Source of the DNA: Paracoccus jeotgali
GTDB lineage: Bacteria > Pseudomonadota > Alphaproteobacteria > Rhodobacterales > Rhodobacteraceae
Direction of reading: 5' to 3'
Assembly: GCF_002865605.1 (NCBI RefSeq)
Contig: NZ_CP025583.1
Span: 3,009,501-3,073,500, forward strand
DNA length: 64,000 nt
The position numbers and the translations under genes were made by a program. This document shows, piece by piece, positions 1 to 8,091 of this stretch. Each line of letters starts with the position of its first letter. Position 1 is the stretch's first letter. Below the pieces are notes generated by a model. That model saw only the letters and a list, made by a program, of their open reading frames with translations. It made no database searches and was not told the origin of the DNA.

Positions 1-361
1 GCAGGTCGCCTTCGTCGAGGAAATAGAGGATCTCGGACAGGATCAGCAGGTCGAACGCGCCCTGCGGCAGGTCGCAGGGGTAGAAGCCCTGGATGAATTC
101 TGCCTCGGGCACCGCCAGCCTTGCGGCCTCGAGGGCGACCTCGATTGCGTCCATGCCGACATAGCGGTCGCAGAGCGGGGCGAGGTGACGCGCAAGCTGG
201 CCATTGCCGCAGCCGAGTTCGAAGGCGGCGCGGTAGCGGGGCTGCGACAGGGCGGCGCGGGTGGCGGCAAATTTCGCCTGCTCATAGGCGCTTTCGCGAA
301 AGCCCCACGGGTCCGAGGTCTTGGCGTAGAGGTTTCGCAGGTGATCCTTGCCGACGCTCAT
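1..361 (-). CDS. NodS-like SAM-dependent methyltransferase (C-terminus beyond window edge)
   Basis: The gene starts at ATG 361 and runs off the left edge, so only about 120 N-terminal residues are visible. Near residues 46-52 is the class I SAM-binding motif ELGCGNG, and the N-terminus (LRNLYAKTSDPWGFRESAYEQ) is typical of the NodS/methyltransferase type 12 family. NodS itself N-methylates a de-N-acetylated amino sugar in Nod factors; the substrate here is unknown. Its start overlaps the stop of the upstream PIG-L deacetylase gene by an ATGA junction, so the two are translationally coupled. A deacetylase followed by a methylase fits N-methylation of a freed amino group, which is an inference. 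Confidence 0.75.
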   Translation of the reverse strand, partial: MSVGKDHLRNLYAKTSDPWGFRESAYEQAKFAATRAALSQPRYRAAFELGCGNGQLARHLAPLCDRYVGMDAIEVALEAARLAVPEAEFIQGFYPCDLPQGAFDLLILSEILYFLDEGDL

Positions 362-1050
362 GCCGGCATCCTCCAGAACAGTTCATCCTCGCGGGCGAAG
401 GTCTCGACCATCGCGGGGGGCAGGACGAAGCCGGTGGGATCGTCGGTGACGATGCGGCCGAGCTGGCTTTCATGCGCCTCGATCGCCGCGCGCTTGCGGG
501 TGGCGGCGGGGCCGGGCGGCAGGCGGACCGGCGCGAACGGGGCGATGGTGGCGGGGAAATCGGGGTCGTCCCAGCGGCTCCAGATTGGGTAGCTGAAGAA
601 GGACCAGTCGGGGCGTCTTTGGCGCAGGGCGGCGGTGGCGCGGGCGGCGGCCTGGTGGTCCTCGTGGTGGTCCTGAATGGCGGGGGCGAAGATGTGGGTG
701 ATGCCCAGATCGGCGATGATGCGTTCCAGCCGCGCCGCCAGGGCGTCGTGATCGCAGCGATAGAGGCCCGCATCCGGCAGCCCCAGCCATGTCAGATCGC
801 GGGCGGTCCCGCCGAGGCAGGCCAGCGCGCGCTGCAACTCGCGCTGCCGGAGCCGGGCCAGATCGGCGGGTGGCCAAAGCCGCGAGCCGGGATGGCTGGC
901 GCTGCCATCGGTCAGGCAGATCACATGCGCGCCCGCGCCCGCCAAGGCGCGCGCCAGCAAGGCCCCGCAGCCGAGGCTTTCGTCGTCGGGATGCGGCGCG
1001 ATGACGGCGATGGGCACCTCGCCGCGAAAGACGTGGTCCGGGGCGCTCAA
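358..1050 (-). CDS. PIG-L family N-acetylglucosaminyl deacetylase
   Basis: A 230-aa protein with the zinc-binding signature of LmbE/PIG-L deacetylases: PHPDDESLGCG near residue 17 and a second metal-ligand site QDHHEDH near residue 120. The family removes acetyl groups from GlcNAc-containing small molecules or glycolipids. The open frame extends much further upstream, but that part is antisense-like read-through inside the acyl-CoA dehydrogenase gene. The likely start is TTG 1050, which overlaps the upstream stop as TTGA; a GTG 11 codons later is an alternative. It is coupled on both sides (TTGA and ATGA) to the dehydrogenase and methyltransferase genes. Confidence 0.8.
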   Translation of the reverse strand: MSAPDHVFRGEVPIAVIAPHPDDESLGCGALLARALAGAGAHVICLTDGSASHPGSRLWPPADLARLRQRELQRALACLGGTARDLTWLGLPDAGLYRCDHDALAARLERIIADLGITHIFAPAIQDHHEDHQAAARATAALRQRRPDWSFFSYPIWSRWDDPDFPATIAPFAPVRLPPGPAATRKRAAIEAHESQLGRIVTDDPTGFVLPPAMVETFAREDELFWRMPA

Positions 1051-2132
1051 TCGAAGACCCCCCAGACCGTGCCGTCCTGCCCCAAGGCGTGATCGGCCGC
1101 CCGCTGCAGGAAGGCATCGCGGGCGGCCTGTCGCAGATAGACCGACAGATCGCGCGCCATGCGGCCGGTCGTGGATTCGCTGTCGAAATGCCGCAGGCCG
1201 AGGCTTTGTTCGACCGCCTTGATCGCGCCGAGGGCGGCTTCTTCGGTCAAGAGCCGGGCCGAGATCGAGGTGCTGACGATCCGCTCGGCAGGGCCTTCGG
1301 CGACGCTGGCCTGCGCGGCGCGTTCGGTCAGGGCCATGCCGGCCCAGACCTGCATCAGCGCGGTCATCAGCCGGGTTTTCTGCGCCTCGGCCTGCATCCG
1401 GCCCATCTGACGCAGGGTCGCCGCCGCCTGATCCAGCAGACCGGCTGCCGCCCCCGCCTGCAGGGCCGCGATGCGCCAGACGCCGCCGACGAAATGCGGT
1501 TCTTGCAGGTAATCGCCGGGCACGCCGATCCACTCGATGTCCTGCGCGGGGAGTCCCGCGAAATCATAGCTGCCCGAGGCGGTGGCCTGCATCCCCAGCA
1601 TGTTCCAGCCCGACAGATCCGCCCGCGCCGGATCGGTGACATCGATCAGCGCCAGCCGCACCTCTGGCCCGGAATTCACGGTGACAAGGGCATGGGTGAC
1701 GGTGCCGAGCCCGGAGGCGAAGTTCTTGGAGCCGTCCAGCTGCGGGGTCGGGCTGTCCTTCAGCGTCGCCGGCACCGGCCCATCCGCGCCCCAGACGCCG
1801 AAGAAGCCGCCATTGTCGAGAAGCTGCGTGGTGCTGCGCTGCTGCGTGTCGCTGCCGTAAAGGCGGATCAGCCGCAGCGCGTTCATGTGCCCCTCGAACA
1901 GCCGCCCGACGGGCAGGTTCGCCGCACCGATCCGCATCAGCAGCCGCGCAGACTGGACCAGGTCGCTGGCACCGTCTTGGGTCAATGCGCCGGCGCGTCG
2001 CAGCAGGTCGATGGAGTGGGCGATAGGACGGGTGCCGCGTTCCTCATCCGCGGCGGCCGCGAACAACTCGTCGCAGAGTTCGGCGATATCGGTGGGGGCA
2101 GAGGGGCGAAGGGGCGGGGTCGGCACGTTCAT
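1047..2132 (-). CDS. acyl-CoA dehydrogenase-like flavoprotein
   Basis: A 361-aa protein resembling acyl-CoA dehydrogenases: an N-terminal helical domain, a middle segment (GSKNFASGLGTVTHALV) typical of the beta domain, and a C-terminal helical domain. The start chosen is ATG 2132, because the open frame upstream of it carries no family sequence and a separate 34-codon ORF ends there with an ATGA overlap. The substrate is unknown. Its company (PIG-L deacetylase, NodS-like methyltransferase) suggests a specialised glycolipid or amino-sugar pathway rather than ordinary beta-oxidation, since no thiolase, hydratase or CoA ligase is nearby. Confidence 0.75.
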   Translation of the reverse strand: MNVPTPPLRPSAPTDIAELCDELFAAAADEERGTRPIAHSIDLLRRAGALTQDGASDLVQSARLLMRIGAANLPVGRLFEGHMNALRLIRLYGSDTQQRSTTQLLDNGGFFGVWGADGPVPATLKDSPTPQLDGSKNFASGLGTVTHALVTVNSGPEVRLALIDVTDPARADLSGWNMLGMQATASGSYDFAGLPAQDIEWIGVPGDYLQEPHFVGGVWRIAALQAGAAAGLLDQAAATLRQMGRMQAEAQKTRLMTALMQVWAGMALTERAAQASVAEGPAERIVSTSISARLLTEEAALGAIKAVEQSLGLRHFDSESTTGRMARDLSVYLRQAARDAFLQRAADHALGQDGTVWGVFD

Positions 2133-2233
2133 CCGGCGACGCGCCCCGCGACAGCCATACGCGTCATGAATGTCGCCGCACCGACCCAAAACGGGATCAA
2201 CAAGGCAACAGCGGCAAGAGCGGTCGGGTCCAT
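2129..2233 (-). CDS. 34-aa single-pass membrane peptide
   Basis: A very short ORF encoding about one hydrophobic helix (ALAAVALLIPFWVGAATFM) followed by a short basic, glycine-containing tail. It starts at ATG 2233, about 7 bases after an AGGA-type ribosome binding site, and its TGA overlaps the ATG of the acyl-CoA dehydrogenase gene as ATGA. That coupling and the coherent membrane segment argue that it is a real gene. The function is unknown. It could be a small regulator or anchor for the enzymes encoded downstream, or simply a leader that sets translation of the dehydrogenase. Confidence 0.55.
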   Translation of the reverse strand: MDPTALAAVALLIPFWVGAATFMTRMAVAGRVAG

Positions 2234-2374
2234 CGCAGATCCTGTGCATGTCGCCCGGTGGGCGCAAAAGGGACTGCCGGATCAATCGCGAAGCGGCGGC
2301 ATCGGTTCCGCGGCGGCGGGTAAATCTATGCTAATGCCCGCGCCCTCGCGACGCTGCCACGCCGTCCTGCGCAT

Positions 2375-2406
2375 AAAAAAAGACGGAGGCGACTTTCGTC
2401 GCCCCC
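2375..2406 (-). terminator. intrinsic terminator of the cold-shock gene
   Basis: Read on the minus strand, a GC stem (GGCGAC, GAAA loop, GTCGCC, extended by a few imperfect pairs) is followed by a run of seven T residues. It lies 32 bases beyond the csp stop codon. Confidence 0.75.
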
Positions 2407-2437
2407 GCCCTGATCTTGGGTTCGTGTGAACCAGCGC

Positions 2438-2644
2438 TTATGCGAGCGCCAGGTTCGTCGCCGATTCGCGACCGTCACGGCCGGATTCGATGTCAAAGGT
2501 CACGGCCTGACCGTCGTTCAGGTGCTGGATGCCAGCACGCTCAAGCGCGCTGATATGCACGAACACGTCGCGCGACCCACCCTCGGGGGCGATAAAACCA
2601 AAACCTTTGGTGGAATTGAACCATTTCACGGTGCCATTAGCCAT
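2438..2644 (-). CDS. cspA: cold-shock domain protein (CspA family)
   Basis: A 68-aa single cold-shock domain. Both RNA-binding motifs are visible: RNP1-like KGFGFI near residues 13-18 and RNP2-like VFVHIS near residues 28-33. Family members bind single-stranded RNA or DNA and act as RNA chaperones in the cytoplasm. The start is ATG 2644, preceded by an AAGGAG ribosome binding site; the longer open frame upstream lacks family sequence. The gene stands alone, with a terminator after it and a long leader before it. Several csp paralogues are usual in this group, so the exact paralogue is not decided. Confidence 0.93.
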   Translation of the reverse strand: MANGTVKWFNSTKGFGFIAPEGGSRDVFVHISALERAGIQHLNDGQAVTFDIESGRDGRESATNLALA

Positions 2645-3000
2645 CGTGATGTCTCCTTGCTTGTTTGCCTTCCGCATGATTGCGACGGCCCGGCTCAGTA
2701 TCGTCAGAATCACAACTGAAGCCGAAAGCAAACAGAAGGTCGTTCGAAAAATCTTAGCTCATCACATATGGACCAGCAGGGCGCAGATTGCAAGGTTTAT
2801 CGCAGATCGGCCGCGAAACCCGTGGGCGTATTCCCGCGCATCGGGGTTTTTCACGGCGCATGGGGCCGCGACCCGGCTGCTTGCGGCACCTTGGCGCGGG
2901 CTGCTACATCCGGGCGGGCGGCACGGGTCATTCCTCGGGCGGCATGACAGGTCGCGGCCGCTGATCCAGCATCGGCCGGGACTGCGGAAGGGGATGCGCG
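2645..3000. other. 356-base non-coding gap between divergent genes
   Basis: This holds the promoter and leader of the cold-shock gene on the minus strand and the upstream region of the SGNH protein gene on the plus strand. It is AT-richer than its surroundings close to the csp start (about 2645-2790). I could not assign -35/-10 boxes with confidence. A GGAAGGGG ribosome binding site sits at 2986-2993, ahead of the ATG at 3001. No RNA gene was recognised. Confidence 0.5.
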
Positions 3001-4347
3001 ATGTCGTCGGAAACCAACGCCAACACCTGCGACATACGCAGCCTGAGGCCGATCTACGCCCATCTTCGCCCCAGCTTTCAGCCACGCGGCCAGATGCGGC
3101 AGCGCGGGGTCGAGATCGCGTGGGGCTTCCAGATCGCCTGCCGGCACGAGGGCAGCGGGCCGCCACGCATCCGCGTCTCGGGCTGGGCGCTGGCGCCCGA
3201 CACCGCGACGCCGGCGCAGGTGATCCGCTTTCGCGAGCCGTCAGGGCAGGATCACGATTTTCTTCCCGACCGCCGCCGTCTGGATGTGCTGCGGGCGCTG
3301 GGAATCGACGCGACAATTAAGGACCCGGTCGCGCAATGCGGCATTCTGGGCGAGTTCGAGACCCGCGCCACGCGCCTGTCGGTGCGGATTTCGACAGGCG
3401 AGCAAGAATTCGACATCGGCACTGTCGAGGTCAAGCCGCAAGAGGTGCTGGCGGGGCAGGATGGCTGGCTGTTTCTGACCGGCGACACCAATGACAGCCT
3501 GACCCAGCATTGCCGCGACTATCGCCCCGCGAGCGATTGGCTGGCGGCTTGGGACCGTTATTTCGCCGCCGTCGAGACGCAACCGGTCGGCAAGACGGTC
3601 TTTGTCGTGGCCCCCGCCAAGGAAAGCGTCATGCCCGACCGCCACCCGGTGCCGGTCCGCGCCAAGGGGCCGATCACGCATCTGCTGTCGCGCCATCCCG
3701 GACACATCATCTACCCGGTCGAGAGACTGGGCGAGGCGCGCGATCTGGCCTATGACCGCGTCGACACGCATTGGACCGATTTCGGCGGCCGGATCGCAGC
3801 GGAACAGGTGCTGCAAGAGGCGGGCGAGGAGCTGCCGCCGATCCCGGACCTGTATCACATCGCCACGGGCCGGGGCGATCTGGGCGACAAGCTGGCGCCG
3901 CCCGAAACCGCGCTGCGCGCCTCTGCCGCATGGCCCGATACCTCGCGCTGCGTGTTCGAGAACTTCGTCACCCATCACGGCAATATCCGCATCTTCCGGA
4001 ACGATCAGGCGCCGCTGGACCGCACGGTGCTGCTGTTCGGGGGCAGCTCGGCCAATTACATGATCCGCTATCTCGCCGCTGCCTGCCGCCGTCTGGTCAG
4101 CGTCTGGAGCACCGGCGCCTGGGACGACGAGATTATCGCCCATGAGCAGCCCGACATCGTGATCCTGCAAACCAATGAGCGTTTTCTGGTCACCCCGCCT
4201 GCGCCCCGGATGAACACGTTTTCCATGGTCGCCCGCAAGATCGCCCGCGGCCAGACCACCCCGCCGCCCGATGTCGCGGCGGTCATGGCGGGTTTCGCCG
4301 AGGCGGGCGAGGGCTGGTATGTCTCGCGCCACCCGCGCCTGACATGA
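3001..4347 (+). CDS. AlgX/AlgJ-like SGNH-hydrolase-fold protein
   Basis: A 448-aa protein whose central part has the marks of the AlgX/AlgJ SGNH-like acetyltransferase family: DGWLFLTGDTND near residues 154-165, an Asp-x-His segment (VDTHWTDFGG) near residue 257, and a GGSSA nucleophile-elbow-like segment near residue 345. Related proteins O-acetylate exopolysaccharides such as alginate in the periplasm, but this one has no obvious signal peptide. The first 130 residues look like a separate beta-rich domain. It stands alone with no alginate-type genes nearby, so the acceptor sugar is unknown and a cytoplasmic esterase role is possible. Confidence 0.6.
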   Translation: MSSETNANTCDIRSLRPIYAHLRPSFQPRGQMRQRGVEIAWGFQIACRHEGSGPPRIRVSGWALAPDTATPAQVIRFREPSGQDHDFLPDRRRLDVLRALGIDATIKDPVAQCGILGEFETRATRLSVRISTGEQEFDIGTVEVKPQEVLAGQDGWLFLTGDTNDSLTQHCRDYRPASDWLAAWDRYFAAVETQPVGKTVFVVAPAKESVMPDRHPVPVRAKGPITHLLSRHPGHIIYPVERLGEARDLAYDRVDTHWTDFGGRIAAEQVLQEAGEELPPIPDLYHIATGRGDLGDKLAPPETALRASAAWPDTSRCVFENFVTHHGNIRIFRNDQAPLDRTVLLFGGSSANYMIRYLAAACRRLVSVWSTGAWDDEIIAHEQPDIVILQTNERFLVTPPAPRMNTFSMVARKIARGQTTPPPDVAAVMAGFAEAGEGWYVSRHPRLT

Positions 4348-4368
4348 TCGGTTAACCGCCCGCAACTT

Positions 4369-4388
4369 CAGGGCTTTCTGCAGCCCTG
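4369..4388 (+). terminator. hairpin downstream of the SGNH gene
   Basis: CAGGGCT and AGCCCTG form a 7-bp stem around a 6-base loop, 22 bases after the stop. A longer-range inverted pair (GATCGGTT at 4346 and AACCGATC at 4401) encloses it. There is no clear T-tract, so termination strength is uncertain. Confidence 0.45.
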
Positions 4389-4436
4389 TCAGAACGCTAG
4401 AACCGATCCCGCGACTCTTATCTGGCAGGATCACGC

Positions 4437-4985
4437 ATGCCCCATTGGTACACCGCCGACACGCATTTCAACGATGACGGCATCCGCCGCTTTTTCGCCC
4501 GCCCCTTTGCCAGCACCGCCCAGATGGACGAGGCGATGATCGCGCGGGCCAGCGATGTCGTGGCCCCGCAGGATGATTTCTGGATCATCGGCGACTTCGC
4601 CTGGTGCGAGGATGACGCCGGGCGCGCGGCGGCCACCGCGACCTTCAACCGCCTGCCCGGCCGCAAGCATCTGGTGCAGGGCAATCACAATCCGGTCTGG
4701 CTGCTGGACGCCGTCGACTGGGCCAGCACCCATCACCTTGTCGAGGTGCAGGACGAGGATCAGCTGTTCGTGCTGTGCCACTACCCGCTGGTGACGTGGA
4801 ATCACGCGCGCTCCGGCTCGGTCAACCTGTTCGGGCATGTGCATCTGAACTGGCAGGGGGCGGCGAACCAGATCAATGTCGGCGTGGATTGCTGGGATTT
4901 CGCGCCCGTCTCGCGCCGCGACGTGCTGCTGCGCGGGTTCGAACTGCCGGAAAGCGAGCTGTTCCTTCAGGTCGAGCGGGTCTGA
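4437..4985 (+). CDS. calcineurin-like metallophosphoesterase
   Basis: A 182-aa single-domain metallophosphoesterase. The metal-binding blocks appear in order: ADTHF at residues 7-11, IGDFAW near 50, GNHN near 82, CHYP near 113 and FGHVH near 130. The canonical GNHD is replaced by GNHN, a change also common in this small-protein subgroup. The substrate cannot be read from sequence; related proteins act on phosphodiesters, nucleotides or phosphoproteins. The gene appears to be monocistronic, and its stop faces the convergent ADP-ribosylglycohydrolase gene 20 bases away. Confidence 0.85.
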   Translation: MPHWYTADTHFNDDGIRRFFARPFASTAQMDEAMIARASDVVAPQDDFWIIGDFAWCEDDAGRAAATATFNRLPGRKHLVQGNHNPVWLLDAVDWASTHHLVEVQDEDQLFVLCHYPLVTWNHARSGSVNLFGHVHLNWQGAANQINVGVDCWDFAPVSRRDVLLRGFELPESELFLQVERV

Positions 4986-5004
4986 GGGCGGGAAGCCGTC
5001 ACCC

Positions 5005-5970
5005 TCACCAGCCCTGATAACGCGCGGAGAGGTCGGGGCTCAACGCATCGGCGCGGGCAAGGGTCAGGTCGCGGGCGACGCCCTCGATCAGGTCGCGTTC
5101 GCGCAGGGGCGGGCAGGTGGCCAGCACCTGCTGGCTGTGCAGCAGCCCCAGCAGGTTTCCGGCAATGGCGGCGGTGCTGTCGCTGTCGCCGGAATGGATC
5201 GCGGCAATCCGCAGCCCGTGGTCCGGATCGCGCCCCACCCGCGCGGCATAGACGGCGATGGACAGCGCCTCTTCGGCCACCCAGCCTTCCCCCAGCCTCT
5301 CGACGGTGTCCGGCTTGCCGTCGTCCGGTGCGGTCATCGCGGCATCCAGCGCCCGCATGATCGGCGCGGACAGCGCCACCGCGCCCACCGCGTCGGCAAG
5401 CGAGGCGCCATGCAGCAGTTCGAACAGGATGCGCGCCTGCGCGACGGCTGCCTCGATCCCCAGAACATGGCCGTGGGTCAAGGCCGAGGTGTCGTGGGCC
5501 AGCTGTTCTGCCTGCCGCGCGTCGCTTGCGATCAGGGCGCAGGGGGCGACGCGCATGATGGTGCCGCAGCCCTTGCTGTCATTCAGCGCCGGTTCACCAA
5601 AGCGCGTCGCCTCGGCCAGCGCCGACAGGCAGGTCAGCCCCGGCGCGCGGCGGCGGTGCAGGCGCGGATCGGTGATCAGGCCCCGGTCGCAGACCTGCAT
5701 CTGCGGTCTGCCGCCTTGGGTCACATACCAGCGCAGCAGGGCGTGGTGGACGACCGCCTCGGGCGCGCAGATGCCGCGTTCGGCGACCCGGACCCGGGCG
5801 CGGATCAGCCCTTCGGCGGTGAACAGCGTCATCTGAGTGTCGTCGGTGATGCTGTCCGAGGCACGGACCCCCTCGCGGCGGATCTGGTCGAGGCTCCAGA
5901 ACTCGATATCTGCCCCCATGGCGTCGCCCATGGCCCCGCCCAGCAGGCAGGCGCTGATCTTGTCTTGCAT
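5005..5970 (-). CDS. ADP-ribosylglycohydrolase family protein
   Basis: A 321-aa protein of the DraG/ARH fold. The dinuclear metal-site motifs are present: GDAMGADIEF near residues 12-21, SITDDTQM near 40-47 and GDSDSTAAIAGNLLG near 280. The family removes ADP-ribose from arginine or other residues, or hydrolyses related ADP-ribose compounds. The start at ATG 5970 is favoured over ATG 5985 because AAAGGA lies at the right distance before it. No nitrogenase or DraT partner is nearby, so a role in nitrogenase reactivation is not supported; the physiological substrate is unknown. Confidence 0.85.
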   Translation of the reverse strand: MQDKISACLLGGAMGDAMGADIEFWSLDQIRREGVRASDSITDDTQMTLFTAEGLIRARVRVAERGICAPEAVVHHALLRWYVTQGGRPQMQVCDRGLITDPRLHRRRAPGLTCLSALAEATRFGEPALNDSKGCGTIMRVAPCALIASDARQAEQLAHDTSALTHGHVLGIEAAVAQARILFELLHGASLADAVGAVALSAPIMRALDAAMTAPDDGKPDTVERLGEGWVAEEALSIAVYAARVGRDPDHGLRIAAIHSGDSDSTAAIAGNLLGLLHSQQVLATCPPLRERDLIEGVARDLTLARADALSPDLSARYQGW

Positions 5971-6046
5971 GATCTTTCCTTTCATTAACCTGTCCTTAAC
6001 ATGCCATGGCGGCCCGCCCTTGGGTCGATCTGTCGGGATTTTCCGC

Positions 6047-6643
6047 ATGCAGGGCTATTTCGGGATCTACTGGACCTATCCGGTGCCGTGGCTGGGCTTT
6101 ACCCGGTTCGACGGCGTGGACCACGCCGCCCGGATCAGCCGCACCATCCGCTATCAGCGCGATATCATCCGGCGCGAGGTCGCGGCGCTGCATGGCGTGC
6201 TGGCGGCAGAGGCCGCCTTTATGGAGAACGCGCCCGACCGTGGCACGCCCGAGGTCGCGGCCGAGATCGCGCAGGCGGCGAAGGCCCGGCCAGAGCTGGT
6301 GCCGGTGCTGGTCGATTTCGGGCAGGTGCTCGGCTGGCGGCGCCACCCCGACCTGATGCGGCTGATGAACGACGCGGGCGCGCATTTCGCCGCCCCGGAC
6401 CCGATCTTCCTTGCCGGGGTGCGCTTCGATCCGGCGGCGCATTTCCGCGACTGGGCCAGCCGCTGGCAGGATCATGCGCAGCGCAAGGACAGCCACCGGC
6501 AGGACGTGCTGGCGGCGCTTGCCGCGGCCCCGCACGGGGGCAACGCGGCGCTGGCGGCCTATCTCAACGCGGAAGGGCTGCGGACCCATACCGGCAAGGC
6601 GTGGAGCGCTGACAATCTGCGCAAGTTCCGCGCCAAGGGCTGA
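6047..6643 (+). CDS. hypothetical protein with recombinase-tail-like C-terminus
   Basis: A 198-aa protein starting at ATG 6047. The C-terminal segment (LNAEGLRTHTGKAWSADNLRKF) looks like the DNA-contacting linker of large serine recombinases, where a phrase such as G-x-x-T-x-x-G-x-x-W-S is common. No catalytic serine resolvase domain precedes it; instead there is an aromatic N-terminus (GYFGIYWTYPVPWLGF) and a helical middle. The longer upstream open frame is antisense to the ADP-ribosylglycohydrolase gene. It could be a stand-alone DNA-binding protein or a remnant of a recombinase; function unknown. Confidence 0.6.
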   Translation: MQGYFGIYWTYPVPWLGFTRFDGVDHAARISRTIRYQRDIIRREVAALHGVLAAEAAFMENAPDRGTPEVAAEIAQAAKARPELVPVLVDFGQVLGWRRHPDLMRLMNDAGAHFAAPDPIFLAGVRFDPAAHFRDWASRWQDHAQRKDSHRQDVLAALAAAPHGGNAALAAYLNAEGLRTHTGKAWSADNLRKFRAKG

Positions 6644-6648
6644 TCGGC

Positions 6649-8091
6649 TCAGCGTCCCGCGTGCGGATGGCAGACAAAGGCGGCCATCGGCGGCAGGTGC
6701 GGCTGCGCGGGGTCGATGGGGTGCGCCGGACCATGGACCGGGCACAGCTCGGCGGGCGGCGCGGCTGGCGGCTGGACCAGATACAGCATCCCATGAGCCG
6801 CGAGATCCTGGGGGGTGATCCATGGCGAATCGGACAGATCGTCGGTGACGGCGACAGCCGGCGCGGGCGACAGCGCGATGCTGACCAGCCCCGCCAGCCA
6901 GCGATCGCCGCCGACGATGCGCAGGGGCGTGTCACGCTCGGATTGCCACGCGGCATGGGCTTGAGCAGCGATCTGCTGCATGGGCCAGAAGGGGCGGGCG
7001 GGCCGGTGATCGGTCGCGCGCCACGCCTGGGCGGCAAAAGCCACAGCCGCCAGCGTCACGATCCCCGCCGCCGTCCAAGCCAGCCGCCGCAGCCGGTCGG
7101 TGGGCCAGTCGCGCGCGAATTCTGCCACGATCCACAACCCCAGCATGGTGAACATCGGCATCCCCCACATGTCGCGGGGCGAGGCGCCGGTCAGCGCGCT
7201 GCCCAGCACGACCAGCAGCACCGGGCCAAAGGTGAAGACCCGCAGGAACAGCAGGCTCTGCGCGGCGGGCAGGGCAAAGGGCTGCGGGCGCGGCAGCTTG
7301 CGCAGACCTGCCACCGCCAGCAGCACCAGCATCGGCAGGTGATTGAGCAGCTGCGCCGCCAGAAACGCCAGCGGCCCCCACGCCCCCGCCTTCTCGACCG
7401 AGCGGTCGGCGGCATAGCCGAGCGGCTTTAATTCATGCGTCGCCAGCCACAGCAGATGCGGCGCAAAGACCAGCAGCGCCGCGCCCATGGTCAGCCACGG
7501 GCGCAGCGTCCGATAGTGCGGGCGGGTGGACGGAAACAGCAGCCCGGCCAGCCCCGCCACCACCGCCAGCACGATGATCGAGTATTTCGCATGCATTCCG
7601 CAGCCGATCAGCACCCCCAGCAGCAGCCACAGCGCGGTCCGCTGCGGGCTGCGCAGGATGCGGGCAAAGACGTGGATGATCGCGGCCCAGAAGGGCAGTT
7701 GGATGACGTTGTGATTGAACTCCAGCGTCAGGAAGGTCAGATACAGCGACCCCGCCAGCAGCAGGGTGCCCGCCGCGGCGCTGCGGGCGTCCATCAGCAG
7801 CCGCCCGGTGCGATAGACCAGCAGATAGGTCACCGCCACCGCCAGTTGCGACAGCAGATAGGGCGTCCAGATCCTGTCCGGCAGCAGCAGATAGCCGGCC
7901 TGCAGGAACCACGCCGGCATCGGCGGGTGCTTGTGCGTGCCCAGCAGCCAATGCGGCGCCCAGCCCCAGCCCTCGACCACATCCAGCGGCGGCGAGGTGC
8001 TGAGCCATGCCGGCACCACCGTCAGCACGACCAGCTGAAACAGCACGAACAGCCCGACCAGGCGCGCGGGCGAGGGGCGGGTGACGCTCAT
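6649..8091 (-). CDS. ArnT/PMT-type integral membrane glycosyltransferase
   Basis: A 480-aa polytopic protein with about ten to twelve hydrophobic segments. Early in the sequence it has the GT39/GT83 hallmark: a first-loop acidic residue (PPLDVVEGWGW) followed by THKHPPMPAW. Such enzymes move a sugar from polyprenyl phosphate to lipid A or another acceptor on the periplasmic face. It is coupled by ATGA to the upstream GtrA gene and divergent from a GT2 and a YdjC deacetylase gene. Together they look like a complete decoration pathway. The true start is ATG 8091; longer frames run antisense through GtrA. Confidence 0.8.
   Translation of the reverse strand: MSVTRPSPARLVGLFVLFQLVVLTVVPAWLSTSPPLDVVEGWGWAPHWLLGTHKHPPMPAWFLQAGYLLLPDRIWTPYLLSQLAVAVTYLLVYRTGRLLMDARSAAAGTLLLAGSLYLTFLTLEFNHNVIQLPFWAAIIHVFARILRSPQRTALWLLLGVLIGCGMHAKYSIIVLAVVAGLAGLLFPSTRPHYRTLRPWLTMGAALLVFAPHLLWLATHELKPLGYAADRSVEKAGAWGPLAFLAAQLLNHLPMLVLLAVAGLRKLPRPQPFALPAAQSLLFLRVFTFGPVLLVVLGSALTGASPRDMWGMPMFTMLGLWIVAEFARDWPTDRLRRLAWTAAGIVTLAAVAFAAQAWRATDHRPARPFWPMQQIAAQAHAAWQSERDTPLRIVGGDRWLAGLVSIALSPAPAVAVTDDLSDSPWITPQDLAAHGMLYLVQPPAAPPAELCPVHGPAHPIDPAQPHLPPMAAFVCHPHAGR

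Noticed and set aside
1051-1533. Longer version of the PIG-L gene (391 codons)
   Set aside because: The added part is Arg/Gly-rich shadow of the acyl-CoA dehydrogenase gene. The deacetylase motifs begin shortly after the TTG at 1050.
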